This document shows positions 47,138-57,685 of a stretch of 59,295 nucleotides of DNA, in pieces. Below the pieces are notes generated by a model. It had not been told where the DNA came from. It saw only the letters and a program-made list of their open reading frames with translations, and searched no databases. Both the position numbers and the translations under genes were made by a program. This DNA is from Hesseltinella vesiculosa. Its lineage: Eukaryota > Mucoromycota > Mucoromycetes > Mucorales > Cunninghamellaceae. Location of the stretch: the NCBI GenBank assembly GCA_002104935.1, contig MCGT01000062.1, positions 1 through 59,295 on the forward strand, given 5' to 3'. How positions within the stretch are numbered: position 1 is the first letter of the stretch; each line of letters begins with the position of its first letter.

Positions 47138-47928
47138 ATGGTGGTAAGTGTAGATTAAAAAAAAGGAAGCATAAACGTCTCTTTTGGGATATGTATGATG
47201 TCTATTGTCATGGATGGATGCACGAGGACGAATGGATGGATGGATGGCAGCGTTTTCCGATACAGCACAGCAAAAAAGCATTGGGCAAAAAACGATGATC
47301 AGCATGTCCCTCCTGCCCTTTTCACCCCAACGCCGTTTTTCGTCCTCTCGACTGGTCGTCCCCATTGACATCAATAGGGGCGCATGCCCAAAAGAGACCG
47401 TCATGCAAACGAGAAACGAGCCCTCACGTTTTTTTTTCTTTTTCTTGATGGTCTCTAGCAAGGATCTTTCACTCGTCAAGTTGAAGTTGGCCGCGTTGTC
47501 CTTCTTGATACCGGCAAGTTGGCCGTGATTGTCGAAATCATCGATCACAACCGTGCCTTGATCGACGGCCCCACCACCGGCGTCACCCGTCAAGCCTACG
47601 CCTACCGTCATTTGACCTTGACTCCTCTTGTTGTCAAGGGCTTGCCCCGTGGTGCCCGTCAAGCCACCGTCAAGAAGTTCTTGGAAAAGTCTGGTGTCTT
47701 GGCTACCTGGGAACAATCCGCCTGGAACAAGAAGATCGAAGCCCGTACTGCTCGTGCCAACTTGTCCGACTTTGACCGCTTCAAGGTTCAAAAGCTCAAG
47801 AACAAGGTATTCCTCTCTTTTTTTTTCTTCACCAGGCCGGCAAGCTGACTTTTTTCTTGTTTTTCTTTTCACAGCGTCGTGTTGCCCTCGGCCCTGCTCT
47901 CGCTCAAGCCAAGAAGCAACAAGCTTAG
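47138..47928 (+). CDS. RPL14: 60S ribosomal protein eL14
   Basis: Three exons: 47138-47143, 47459-47806 and 47875-47928, giving 135 residues. Exon 1 holds only Met-Val, a common layout in ribosomal-protein genes, and the 315-nt first intron is long for this window. The eL14 features are [58 protein letters not shown] and [17 protein letters not shown]. The protein lies on the solvent side of the 60S subunit. Strong codon bias supports high expression. Confidence 0.95.
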
Positions 47929-48028
47929 ATTAGGATGTTTTTGGATTCCACGTTTTTGACTCGTAAAAAAATAAAATAGCAGCCTCCATCTTCTTTTTTT
48001 TTTTATTTCCTGTGGCGTAGGTGAAAAA

Positions 48029-51000
48029 TTAATGCTTACGACGGCGCCGTTTGGAGGCAGAGGTGACAGTCATGGAGCTCAATAGGCGGTCCCATTCTTT
48101 CACGGTATGCACCGACAGACGGCGTCCAGAACTTGGGTGGCCAAACAGTTCCGCCCACCAAGCCAGCTGTTCATCGTTGGTGACCAAGACAAGGTTGTGC
48201 TGATCGCTGGCATTGCCAGCTGGCTGCTGCTGCTGCTGGTAGAGAAGACAGTTCAAGATGGCTTGGTGCTTCTTGGGCACATCTTGCCAGGACAAAGACG
48301 GAACACCTATCTTAGCAGAGATGTTGGAGGCCGTCGAGGCCGCATCGTCATCGTCTGTTTCCGCAGAGGTATTGGACGCTGTCGAGGTGGCATCGTCGTC
48401 GCTTAAGTCGTCGTCTTCTTCGTCGCTGGAGGCTTCGTCCGTCATATCTTCTTCGTCAGCATACCGTCGCCGGAAGAGGTCGGTATCACTGGAGGACGAG
48501 TCGTCGTCACACGAGTCAAGGTCATCCGTAGCGGAGCTGGCCTGGTCGTTGGTGTCTTGGTCTGTACAAGAGTCAGTCACGTCCTGGTCTTGGTTGTCTT
48601 CCGAGTCAGCCTCCGAGTCGGCTTCTTCCACCGAGAGACTGCCACGGCTATGCTCGCCGATCCAGAATGGCGCCACCGTTTCCCAGGCACCCAAGGTCTC
48701 GTCCATCTTTTGGGTACGCAGGTACGAGTGTGTTGGGGGCTCGGCAATGGCTTTGGCATCACGCAGTTGTTGGTCGAGGTAACGGATGGATTCGCGAGCA
48801 CGGACATTCATGCGAGCGTGGCCATTTTTGAATTCGTCCAGGACATCGATGACCTCAAGCGGCACAATCACTTGCAAGATGGCTGTTTGTGTGCGTTGCT
48901 GGGTGTTGAGCACCAAGTTGGCCCACTTCTTGATCTTGCGAAGATCGTCCAAGAACGCCGTTACGTCCACCACAACCGTCAGTATTTGGTCTACTTGCGG
49001 CGTCACTGTCAACCGGTCGACATCCTTCTCCAGCATAGATACTTGCTCCATCAACCGTTGCGCCGCCAGCGCCTTCATAAATCGACCTTGCTGCTGTCGC
49101 TAGGAAAAAAAAAAAATGTCAGCCTCATTCACTCTTTTTTTTTTTTTTTTTTTTTTACCTTTGCATTTTCATCCACAACTGTGTAGCTTTGGTCGACGGC
49201 ATTGTATTGAACAAACGAGAAGGACTGGGTTGTTTTATAAAATGAAAAAAAGAGTGAGTGGCCAGGTCCCTTTCTTTTGCTGTCAATGTACCGAGGTCTC
49301 GCTCATCTTGCGCACGAGGTCACGGATACGTCCCCATCGAACTTGCTGGCGAGCAACGATGGAGGTGGGGTCGTCCACTTGATGACCCGATTCCTTGAAA
49401 AAATCAACGGTCAGATGGAATGGGGCCAAAGGCATTTGACCAAGTAAGAGGACATCTTCAGACAGTGGGTATTGGCTGGGCAGGATCGCATCGAGAGGTT
49501 GAGCAAAGGTTGGATGGCCAATCAAGAAGGAACAGAATGTTTGGATCGACTGGCGATGAAAAAAAAGGGAGTGTCAAGGGTTGGGTAAATGACACGTTTT
49601 TCTATTCACTTACGCGAGTGAGTTTGCGTTTGCCATCGTCTCGGGTCAAAGCAGTGCGTCCGTCGGAGCCACGGCAATATTGCGCAAGGATGTCGAGGTT
49701 GCTCGAGAGGTACGAACACCAGATGGCAAGCGAGGGCAGAACGGTGTTATGAGCTAGCATTCGCACCCATGACCGCTTGCTATCCACCTCGGTGTTGATC
49801 GTCGTTGAGCCTAGATCCGTCAGCAACTGAAACCCATAGGCCAACAGACTCATCTGCAATTGCTGGAATTCTGATCGGCGCGAGAAGTTGTCTGAACAAG
49901 AAGCAATTCAGCAGCTTTCGAGAGGGATGCTATTTTTTTTTTCTTGGAGCTTACGCTTGTCACGGATGAGTTCTTCCATGTACCAAATGCTGATGATCAA
50001 AATGGTGATGGAGCGTGTCAGGGTAGAGCGGAGGATTTGGAACAGCGGATCATGCTTGTCAAGCGAGGTCATGGCCATCGTCATGGCCGTGCTCAAGCCG
50101 TTGGAGAAGGCAGGGTACCTAGAAGGACAAGGTCAGCACAAACAGATGTTTTACTTGGCGTGCCCATGACACATACGAGTCACTGTGATTGAAAAAGATG
50201 GATTGATGCATCTGTAAAAAGGCGTCGACAAAGTGGGACACGTATTGCAATGGTTTCCATGTTGTCAGAGGTAAACCAGTGCTGGCAAATCGGATTTTCC
50301 CGTAAAACGAGCGAAGGTTGTCTCGGCCGACATTGGAGGGGTGTTTGGTGGCCATGCTAACATGAGTGAAAAGGGAGGGTGTGAGAGGCAGGCTGATGAT
50401 GACCGTCTATCCCAGCGATCCTTACCTCATGCAATAATAGCACACCACATCAATGACACTGCCAACGGAGGCTGAGATGAGTGCGAGCTGCGAATAGGGT
50501 TTGCCATTGGCACGATACACATCCGCTGCCTTTTGGTAACTCGCTTTGGACACAGCCCAGTCATTGGCTGCCGCGCCATCGCGAGGAATCGACGCACGGT
50601 AGCGCGCCAAGTCACCCATGCACAAGTAGTTGGACTGTAGCAGCCGAGCAACGTGATCTTCTTCCGTTTGATGACCGGCTTGACGGAACAGGTCTAATTT
50701 CAACCAGACAAGGTGTCACGACCGTCAGTGTCGACATTACCTCTTATTTTTTTTACCTATGCCAATGGTCTTTGTGTCCACGTGGAAAGAAGCTTTGATC
50801 CGATGGTTGAGTTCACGGTAGTACTTGAAGGATTCGTCAATGCGGTGATGGTACTCCTGGAGCAAGGAAGTAAAACTGGGGTCCTTTGGGCTTGTCTTTT
50901 TTGGATGGTAAATGAAGGGTGAGGAGGTGGGTCACAATAGAGAATCCAAAATTACCTTGCGCAGTCGTTGTCGGTATTCTTCCACTCGAGGATAAATAAT

Positions 51001-51111
51001 TAACCTCCACAGCTTGTCATCGATGTGCTGAGAGACAGCATACAATGAGTCGCTTGCCAATAAGCCTTGGTATAAAGTTTCCAGGCTGAAATGAGAAAGA
51101 GTGAGTGAACT

Positions 51112-51155
<44 letters not shown>

Positions 51156-51546
51156 AGGCTGCAGTTTACGTTGCGCGGACAAAGGACATTTCATCGTTGG
51201 TGGCATGGACCTGTTGCAAGGCAATAGCATTGGCTCGACGCCCCTGATCTTTTGGAATGTTGGCAAGATTAATGCTGAGTTGTGCTTGTAGTTCTTGAAG
51301 TTGCTTTTCCAAGGCATGGGCATCTCTAAATAACCCAAGTCATCGATGAGCAGGGAGGACATGACCGGCCATGCATGTTTTCTTCCCATTTTACCTGACT
51401 AAATCCTTCACATCCAAAGAGGCAACAGGTGCAGTTGGTGCGGTGGGGTTTGTGTTGGGGTTTCTACGTCTACGGCGTCTATTACGCTTACGCTGACGCT
51501 GTTTGGTTATGTCAGCTGGGGGAGGTGATGAGGTTGAAGGTTGCAT
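48029..51546 (-). CDS. EST1/SMG6-like protein with C-terminal PIN domain
   Basis: Eleven exons: 51546-51395, 51325-51170, 51085-50956, 50895-50757, 50693-50426, 50356-50177, 50118-49955, 49891-49614, 49548-49291, 49224-49159 and 49099-48029, with phases closing throughout; 953 residues. A basic leader (RQRKRNRRRRRRNPN) is followed by the EST1-type TPR region with its signature CMGDLARYRASIP and later GKPYSQLALISASVGSVIDVVCYY. The EST1 DNA/RNA-binding-like segment continues, and the last exon is a PIN nuclease domain: VVVDVTAFLDDL, VIVPLEVIDVLDEFK, then LVTNDEQLAWWA. Between the second and third PIN motifs sits an acidic Ser/Asp/Glu insert of about 110 residues. SMG6 cuts nonsense-mRNA; EST1 recruits telomerase. 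The PIN end favours the SMG6-like side, but the catalytic acids should be checked by alignment. An intron holds a 40-base A run. Confidence 0.85.
51115..51154. repeat. A40 homopolymer inside an EST1/SMG6-like intron
   Basis: The longest homopolymer of the window. It is T40 in the sense of the minus-strand gene and begins about 15 nt after the donor GTAAACTGCAGCC of intron 2. Confidence 0.95.
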
Positions 51547-51751
51547 TTTATAATAAGCATAACGTCCAGGTTGTCATAAAGTTCAATTGAAACAGAGGGA
51601 AAAGTGGCTCGATGTTTTTCAAATAAAAAAAAAAGGTCACAACTAAATCAGCTAAAAAAAAAACAAGAGGTTTTAATCAAAAGAGAACAAAATAAAAGGG
51701 GGAGCAGGGTAAACGACCAAAAAATTTGAAAAAAAAATAGTCTGGGCGATT

Positions 51752-52859
51752 TCAAGTGACACTTGCCGCGGGTTTTTTGCGTCTGACTTGATCCCGAATG
51801 TATGCCTTTATTGTTTCGATCTGCTGATTGGTGTCACTATCTGTTACATATAAAATAAGACTCTGCGTTTGATCATGCGCTCTCCTTTACCTGTGAGGAG
51901 TGATGGAAGGATGAGAAGTTCAGGGGCATAGATCTTGGTAGGCTTTGGCTTTTCAAGCCGCGACCTCGGCTGCTCCTCTTTCTGATAAGGAGAGGCGCCA
52001 GCATAAGCTTGTCGATAGCGTCGATACATATCGTGCTGACGATCACGGAGCAAAAGCATATCCTCACGCATGGAGTCCAGCCAAGAATCATCTGTGACTT
52101 CGGCAGGTTGCTGTGTTTCAATGCCTACATGCCAACAAAAGGGTAAGTCTTCGCCCACCTTCCTTCTTTCTTACCTTGATGGGTATCCAGGCGACGCTTC
52201 AAGAGACCAGCGCGCTTTTCGGTTTGATGCACAAACGAGGTGAGGTCGACTTTCTTCTGGTGCGTGAATTTCGACAGCTCGAGAATGGCGGTGGTTAGGG
52301 TGGCCTGGGAGACGCTGGCGACGTCGGCCTGCTGGGTCAGACGGATAGGTTTGCCTCGAGGGTCGGCCAAGTCCCGGTCCAGAATGGTCTGCAGCACGTA
52401 CGTTGAGAAGGAGACCATCATGAGCAGAAACATGTCGCCATGGCAACGGACAAAATCGCATTGGGCAACCATATGCTGGGGGCCAATCAAGCATGGGTCG
52501 AGTGCCTGGAGCCAGTAGCGAGCCTTTTTGCGGTAGGCAAGGCTGTCGGTGCGGTGGTATTGGAATGGCCAACAGGACGAGAACATTTGGCTTGCCCGGA
52601 GCGGTTCGAGACGTGTGAATAGAAAATGACTGGTGCATTCAAATGCCAGGCGATTGTTGGCAATGGTCTCGTTGGCTTGCTGCTGGGCATCGGGAGCATC
52701 GGCGGCCACCTTGGGATGGCTAAACAGGTGCTCGTCCAGCACGAGGTCTTTGAAGATGTCGTCGTAGGCATGGAGTCGTCGATCAAACCCAAGCAAATTT
52801 AGATTGTCAAAAAACACCTGGCTCAAAGCACTGTGCTGATAGACTGTTGCCTTGGCCAT
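51752..52859 (-). CDS. Conserved hypothetical protein, helical
   Basis: Three exons: 52859-52175, 52124-51891 and 51840-51752, giving 335 residues. I do not recognise the family. The first 230 residues are helical with conserved-looking stretches (YQHSALSQVFFDNLNLLGFD, LFSHPKVAADA, CTSHFLFTRLEPLRASQMF, FVRCHGDMFLLMMVSFSTYV). The arrangement, with Trp/Tyr/Phe-rich helices and an ILDRDLADPRG loop, faintly recalls the middle homology region of fungal zinc-cluster regulators, but no Zn2Cys6 cluster is present in or just upstream of the gene. A charged helix (DMLLLRDRQHDMYRRYRQAY) and a basic C-terminus (RDQVRRKKPAASVT) end it. An upstream in-frame ATG at 52925 would add 22 residues. Confidence 0.65.
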
Positions 52860-53540
52860 GGGGATTGGACGACAAAGAAAAGAGAATGGCGAGTTAGCGA
52901 CAAAGAAAACTGGATCGCTGTTCATTCCAGCCTGCTATTGGCCAAAAATTCAAGCTTGCTTGCCATCGCCATGCCCGAAGATCTCCGCCCGCAACCATAC
53001 TCCATTTTCCCGCATGGCGAGGAAGAGCGAAAAGGGGATTTCTTGACACAAAAATTTGTACAAAACTAGTACTCCTTTATAAATGACGGTGCATAAAAGA
53101 TTGGGGCTGTCGGGTGAATTGGCGCAGGAGTAGAGCCATTTTCCTGACGGGGCCATTCTGGCAAAATAGCTGGGCATCCATTTCTTGTGGCGCTTCTCGC
53201 CTGGCGTCACGTAAGGCACAAGGCCATTTCTTTTGCTGATACCATGTCATGTCATACAGTAATTGGCACGCAAAAAAGTCTCTTGATTTGCCCACACCTG
53301 AATACAGGCAGTCAATTCATCCTTGTTGCGGCTTGCGGGCTTATTTTATTTTTTTTACACGAGAATCGCATTGAAACTGGAACAGAAAAAAAAAACGCCA
53401 ATAAATATACCGAGCACTGGCTGCGCCTTTTTTGGTGCAGGGCGAAGTCCCTGTCAAGGGAAGCATTCACACTAAACATAACATAATGAAATCGCACCCA
53501 TTCTTTTTTCATTCATTCCATTGGGTCAATCCTGTTTTCC
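52860..53540. other. Intergenic, promoter side of the hypothetical gene
   Basis: No gene is supported here. A TTTGTACAAAACTAGTAC-type palindromic stretch lies at 53055-53070. Confidence 0.4.
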
Positions 53541-53621
53541 CAGATCTGTCATTTCTTATGTACACTTTATTCACAAAGTAATGTCGTAAGTGACAGAAAC
53601 AAAATGTCACAAAAAGATCTG
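53541..53621. repeat. Nested inverted repeats downstream of the Fanzor gene
   Basis: Three nested pairs: CAGATCT (53541) with AGATCTG (53615), TGTCA (53547) with TGACA (53591), and ACTTT with AAAGT around ATTCAC (about 53562-53579). This predicts a folded region some 340-420 nt past the Fanzor stop. It may be a transposon end, a 3'-end structure or part of a guide RNA; the sequence does not decide. Confidence 0.45.
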
Positions 53622-53913
53622 ATAAAAATAGAAATACGAGGGGTAAGTTAAGTATAGAGTGGCGAATACCAGACCGCTTACCAAATATCCCAACGCAAAG
53701 TCAAATATGGGATGACGCGAAAAAAGCAAAAGTTGCAGGGATACCGAGAATGAAGCAACAAAAAAATGAGGAAATTGGTCAGCACACTGTATCTTTCATG
53801 GATTTGCGTTGAGAGAAGTTACCCTATAGAATAATAAAAAATGAGTGGGTATTTTGTTGACTCCGCGCTTTTTCATGACTTACTAGAGGACCAACAATAA
53901 TCACCAGGAGCAT
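53607..53913 (-). CDS. Possible small membrane protein (weak)
   Basis: Two exons would be 53913-53884 (MLLVIIVGPL) and 53786-53607, both phase 0, giving 69 residues with two hydrophobic segments (FFVASFSVSLQLLLF and FALGYLVSGLVFATLYLTY). The donor is CTA|GTAAGT and the acceptor ATACAG. The region is T-rich, so hydrophobic codons can arise by chance, and it lies only 47 nt beyond the Fanzor stop in the same direction, where non-coding guide RNA might be expected. I recognise no family. Confidence 0.22.
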
Positions 53914-53959
53914 TGCTATCTACTCTGTTGATAGTGTAAGCACAAAACCTTTTTGGGTT

Positions 53960-56900
53960 TCAATGGCGACAAAACACAGCTGGCCGATCCAGGTGCTCTT
54001 GTTCACGCAAGCCCAAGTGGAGGATGTTGGTGGCGGCTGACTTATCTCGGTTCACGTTTGTCCTGCACACCCGGCAATACTTGACAGCCCAAAGACCAAA
54101 GGTAGCGTTCGTCAGTGGATCCAGTGCTCTTTTCGTGGATAATGATCGGTGATGGCAGAAGCAGCAAACCTACAACCAGAGATAATTGTGAGCCCACGTT
54201 TTTTTTTACCGTCCATGTCTTGCCACTATTACCTGGCTGGTGTACGCTTCGTTCACCACACAAACAAGCAGACGGCCCTCCTTTTCGGCTGCCTTTAGTT
54301 TCGGGATGATCGACATACGGGTTTTTTTCCCTTGGCGAGTGAAACCAAAGACACCTGATCCAAGCATAAGCAATGGTATATTTGGACGCTCATCCTCGCC
54401 GTCTTCGTCGCCCTCGTCGTTCTCGTCGTCGTCCACATCCACACCCCTCCTAAAAATATAAATGAGCAATATTGCTCCATTGCACTTACGCACCCCCACA
54501 CCTCTAGCTTACCTAGCCTTGCTTTTCCTGTATTTCCTACCGCCTGATACAAAGATGTTCACAGCTTCATCCAGTATCTTCTGCTTGCTGACATACGCAA
54601 GAAAGCGATCGTTGGTAAATGCACTTCCGTAGAAATTTGTCAGGGAAGGTAGGCAAAGGCATAGTTGACGGCAATAGGCCATCCACCTTGGAACAGAGAC
54701 GGTTTTCTTGGTCGGTAGGCTTGAAATGATAGGATTGATGCCAAGTTGCTCGGCGTTGTTCTGGCGTGTGTATCGTCGGCGCATGTGCCCGATGCGATGG
54801 TAAAATTCAGGATTTGTGAGTCGGAGGCATTGGCGATTGGTATCCATTGACGTAAAAAGCACCGAGTGTCCAGGGTCCACACCCATAGGCTTAAAAACTT
54901 CCATGTCTTCATCATCCAGATCGCTCATCACCAAGTCAGGGAGTAATTCGGCAGCTTTCTTCGAACAAATGAATTCAACTGTATGACCGTCCGTTCGAAT
55001 CAAGTTGGTGAACGCGATATCGGTTTCTTCAGGAGGGAGATCTGTGTTGTAAGTGCCTAGTGTGTCAAAGCTATCGACAAAAAGGAGTAAAAAGTCTGCA
55101 CTAACCACTTTTTTTTTTTCCTTGCCACTTCCAAACTTACACTTTGCTAAGGTTCGCTTTTTTGAAGTTGAGCGTCTTCCAAAACACTAAGAACTTCTTC
55201 CCGACTTGCTGGAGGTCAGATTCTTGCTGAGTGTGTTCTCCAAGCTGGGTTAAAAACAGCTGGTCGTCAACTAGCCTTGGTTGCACCCCGGCTTGAGAGA
55301 ATACTCGGGACCAGCATTGATGATCCATAGTGATGAACTTGCGTGTAAAGCGGAGGGTTGGAAGGAGGGTGTGCATTTTTGTGGCTTGATAGAGCGAGGC
55401 TGACTGGGATTTGAAACAGAGCGACGGGTCGATCATGCCATTGCCTTGCAGGTATTGGTGGGACATCGATAGTTGAAAGCGTGTCGTCCTAATCAAGGCT
55501 GTGATGGCTTGGCGCATATCGTCTTCCATACGGGGACCAAAGTTCAGTGGGAGGGCCGGGCTATTCATGAATTTATGTGTGGCACGCTGAACCTGTGCTT
55601 TTTGTCGTCGTCCAAGATCGTCAAATCCATCCACTGCGCTCAACAGTTCACGACAGTATTGGGAATCAGCTTCGTCAACAATGGCCCATTCGGATGGCTG
55701 GCCAGTTTGTGCTGTGCTGTGTGCTTCCATTTCCTCTTTTAAAAAAAATGAGTCATCTTCTTGCAGACTAGGCTCTATGTATACTTACCTAGGAACTTGT
55801 ACATCACTGGGAGGTATTCATAAAACTTGGCTGTCAAGTTTTCAAAAGTTACTGGTTGTGGACCAAGGGAAGTTGTCTCCAGAACTGTGGCTACAGCTCG
55901 CTCCCAAGATTGGCGAGCATAGGCTGGCTCATTGGCGGGGTCTTCACCAGATAGCTTGGAATAGACATAGTTCACCAATTTCTTGAGCTCCTTCTTTTTT
56001 GGTTTGTCCTGCATCATCCATATATATACACAAGTATATTAGAGATCGTCACTCCTGTACTCCTCTTTTTTCCCACTTACAGTCCGAGAGATCAAGGTAC
56101 GCAATTTAAATGCTATGTATGCTTTGCAGCGAGGCTCAAATGCCTCGGTAAGGCAGTTCTTAATTGTTGTTGCCAGAGTCTTGGCCATATGCGCATAGCA
56201 TTGCGAGTACCCGGGAAGGGGGTCAACAGTTGGAAGACCGGAAGCGTCGAATTGTTCCACATAGGCTTGGAAAGCATTCGCGGTGTCCTGAGGCAAGTTG
56301 GGGTTGGTGTTCGTGACCTGCTTGCCGATGACAAGTTGCATCACCCCGTACACATACCCTTGCATGCCAAGCGTTGGAGGGATTGGTTCGCCGGCACTGA
56401 GCATCTTGAGCACATGGTGTTGGACAAAGAGCATGGCCTTGATTGACACGTTGCGCACATGATCGACTACGCGTTCAACCTCCCGGATAACCTTGATTTT
56501 TGCGGAAAGCCGCTGGCGCCGGGTTCGACCAAAACAAGTCAGCGTTCGCTTCAACGTACATCGTCGCACAAAGCTATGGTGCCTTGGACCAAGGACGTTA
56601 TTGACAATATCATCCATGCTGGTCTTGTGTGCATGGCACAGGTGGCTTGCCGTGTTGCCATGGTGCAGACAGCCATCATTGGTGCCATCGGGAAGGATAC
56701 AGCGTTGACAGCGTGGAACATCAGGGTTGGCTTGCTCCAAACGAAGCCGCTCTTGTCCAGCGGCCCTACCTTGTCTATTCTGCTGCCGAACCATGGCTGC
56801 CGTTGGAACCCCGAAATAGCCTGCAGTAAAAAAAAAAAAAAAAAAAAAATTAGACCAGGCACTCTTCAGATTGACTTACGATTGAAAGGACAGAGACGAG

Positions 56901-57100
56901 ATCTTGCATTATTATGGTTTGATCCACCGCATCTTGGGCAAGGTACTCTTCCTGTATGTTTTGAAATGAAGCATTTGTTCAGCTCATCTAGTTTTGTTGT
57001 TTTACTGCGCCTATTACCTCTGCTCTTCTTCTTCGCGTCGTTGTATTTTCCTTCTTTTCAAACTTTCCAAGTATATTCGCTGCTCCTGTACGGTGTCCAT
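53960..57100 (-). CDS. Fanzor RNA-guided nuclease (eukaryotic TnpB homologue)
   Basis: Seven exons: 57100-56880, 56820-56081, 56008-55789, 55735-55141, 55070-54513, 54449-54233 and 54169-53960; about 919 residues. An N-terminal zinc knuckle (CPRCGGSNHNNARSRLCPFN) and a second Cys/His cluster (CQRC...CLHHG...HLCHAH) precede a long helical REC-like part. The motif TDGHTVEFI leads to RuvC-I, GVDPGHSVLF (Asp codon 54875-54877). RuvC-II is VVNEAYTSQ (Glu codon 54248-54250). A TnpB-type zinc ribbon follows (VCCFC...YCRVC), with RuvC-III VNRDKSAATNIL (Asp codon 54044-54046). Fanzors are known to cut DNA guided by an RNA encoded at the gene's 3' end. An acidic insert (VDDDENDEGDEDGEDE) sits between RuvC-I and RuvC-II. 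To join the ATG frame to the zinc-knuckle frame, one base must be lost from the tract at 57046-57049. Confidence 0.88.
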
Positions 57101-57685
57101 ATTCAACAGTAGAGGGTAAGATGAGGAATAGTAAATATCGAAAAAGTACTAGCAGAGATGACAGGGATTGGGAAGTGGAAAAAAAAGGTGAAAGAAGAGG
57201 AAAACGTGAAACAAAAAAAAAAAAACTAAAAAGGGGCGAGGCGTGGGTTGTGATTTTCACCTTTTTTTTTGTGCCCATGGGCTTTTCCTCTGCATCTTTT
57301 TACGAGCGGTGGACACTGAACCTCGTTGATTATTTAGTTCGACCATCTGAAATTCATAGACGGTAGCAGCTCCCCTTCAGCTGCTTCGCTATTTCTGTGT
57401 CTCCACCGAGCCTTCGCTAATCACGGTAAGCAAATCAGAGTCAGAATGTGGTTTCAAAAAAAAAAAAAAAAAAAAAAGAATGTGGTTCATTTTGCACTGC
57501 GATGGCCAGGTAAAAGTCTAATAGGCTCACTCTCCTGAAATTGAAATATCGCACACGGCAGCAGATCGCCTGCTCATATGCTTATGGCGATTAGGCTCCT
57601 CACATGGCCTCAGCCCGTGTTGGCGCGCGAAACCCCACCCTGAGTCTATCCCAGAGTTTGTCCAACACCTCTACTCCAGAATTGG
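57101..57685. promoter_or_regulatory. Gap between the two Fanzor genes
   Basis: 585 bp with A runs (57215-57225, 57457-57476). It holds the promoter of the first Fanzor gene and the 3' flank of the second. The 3' flank of a Fanzor is where its guide RNA is normally encoded, so this interval may carry one for the right-edge copy. No ORF is supported. Confidence 0.45.
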
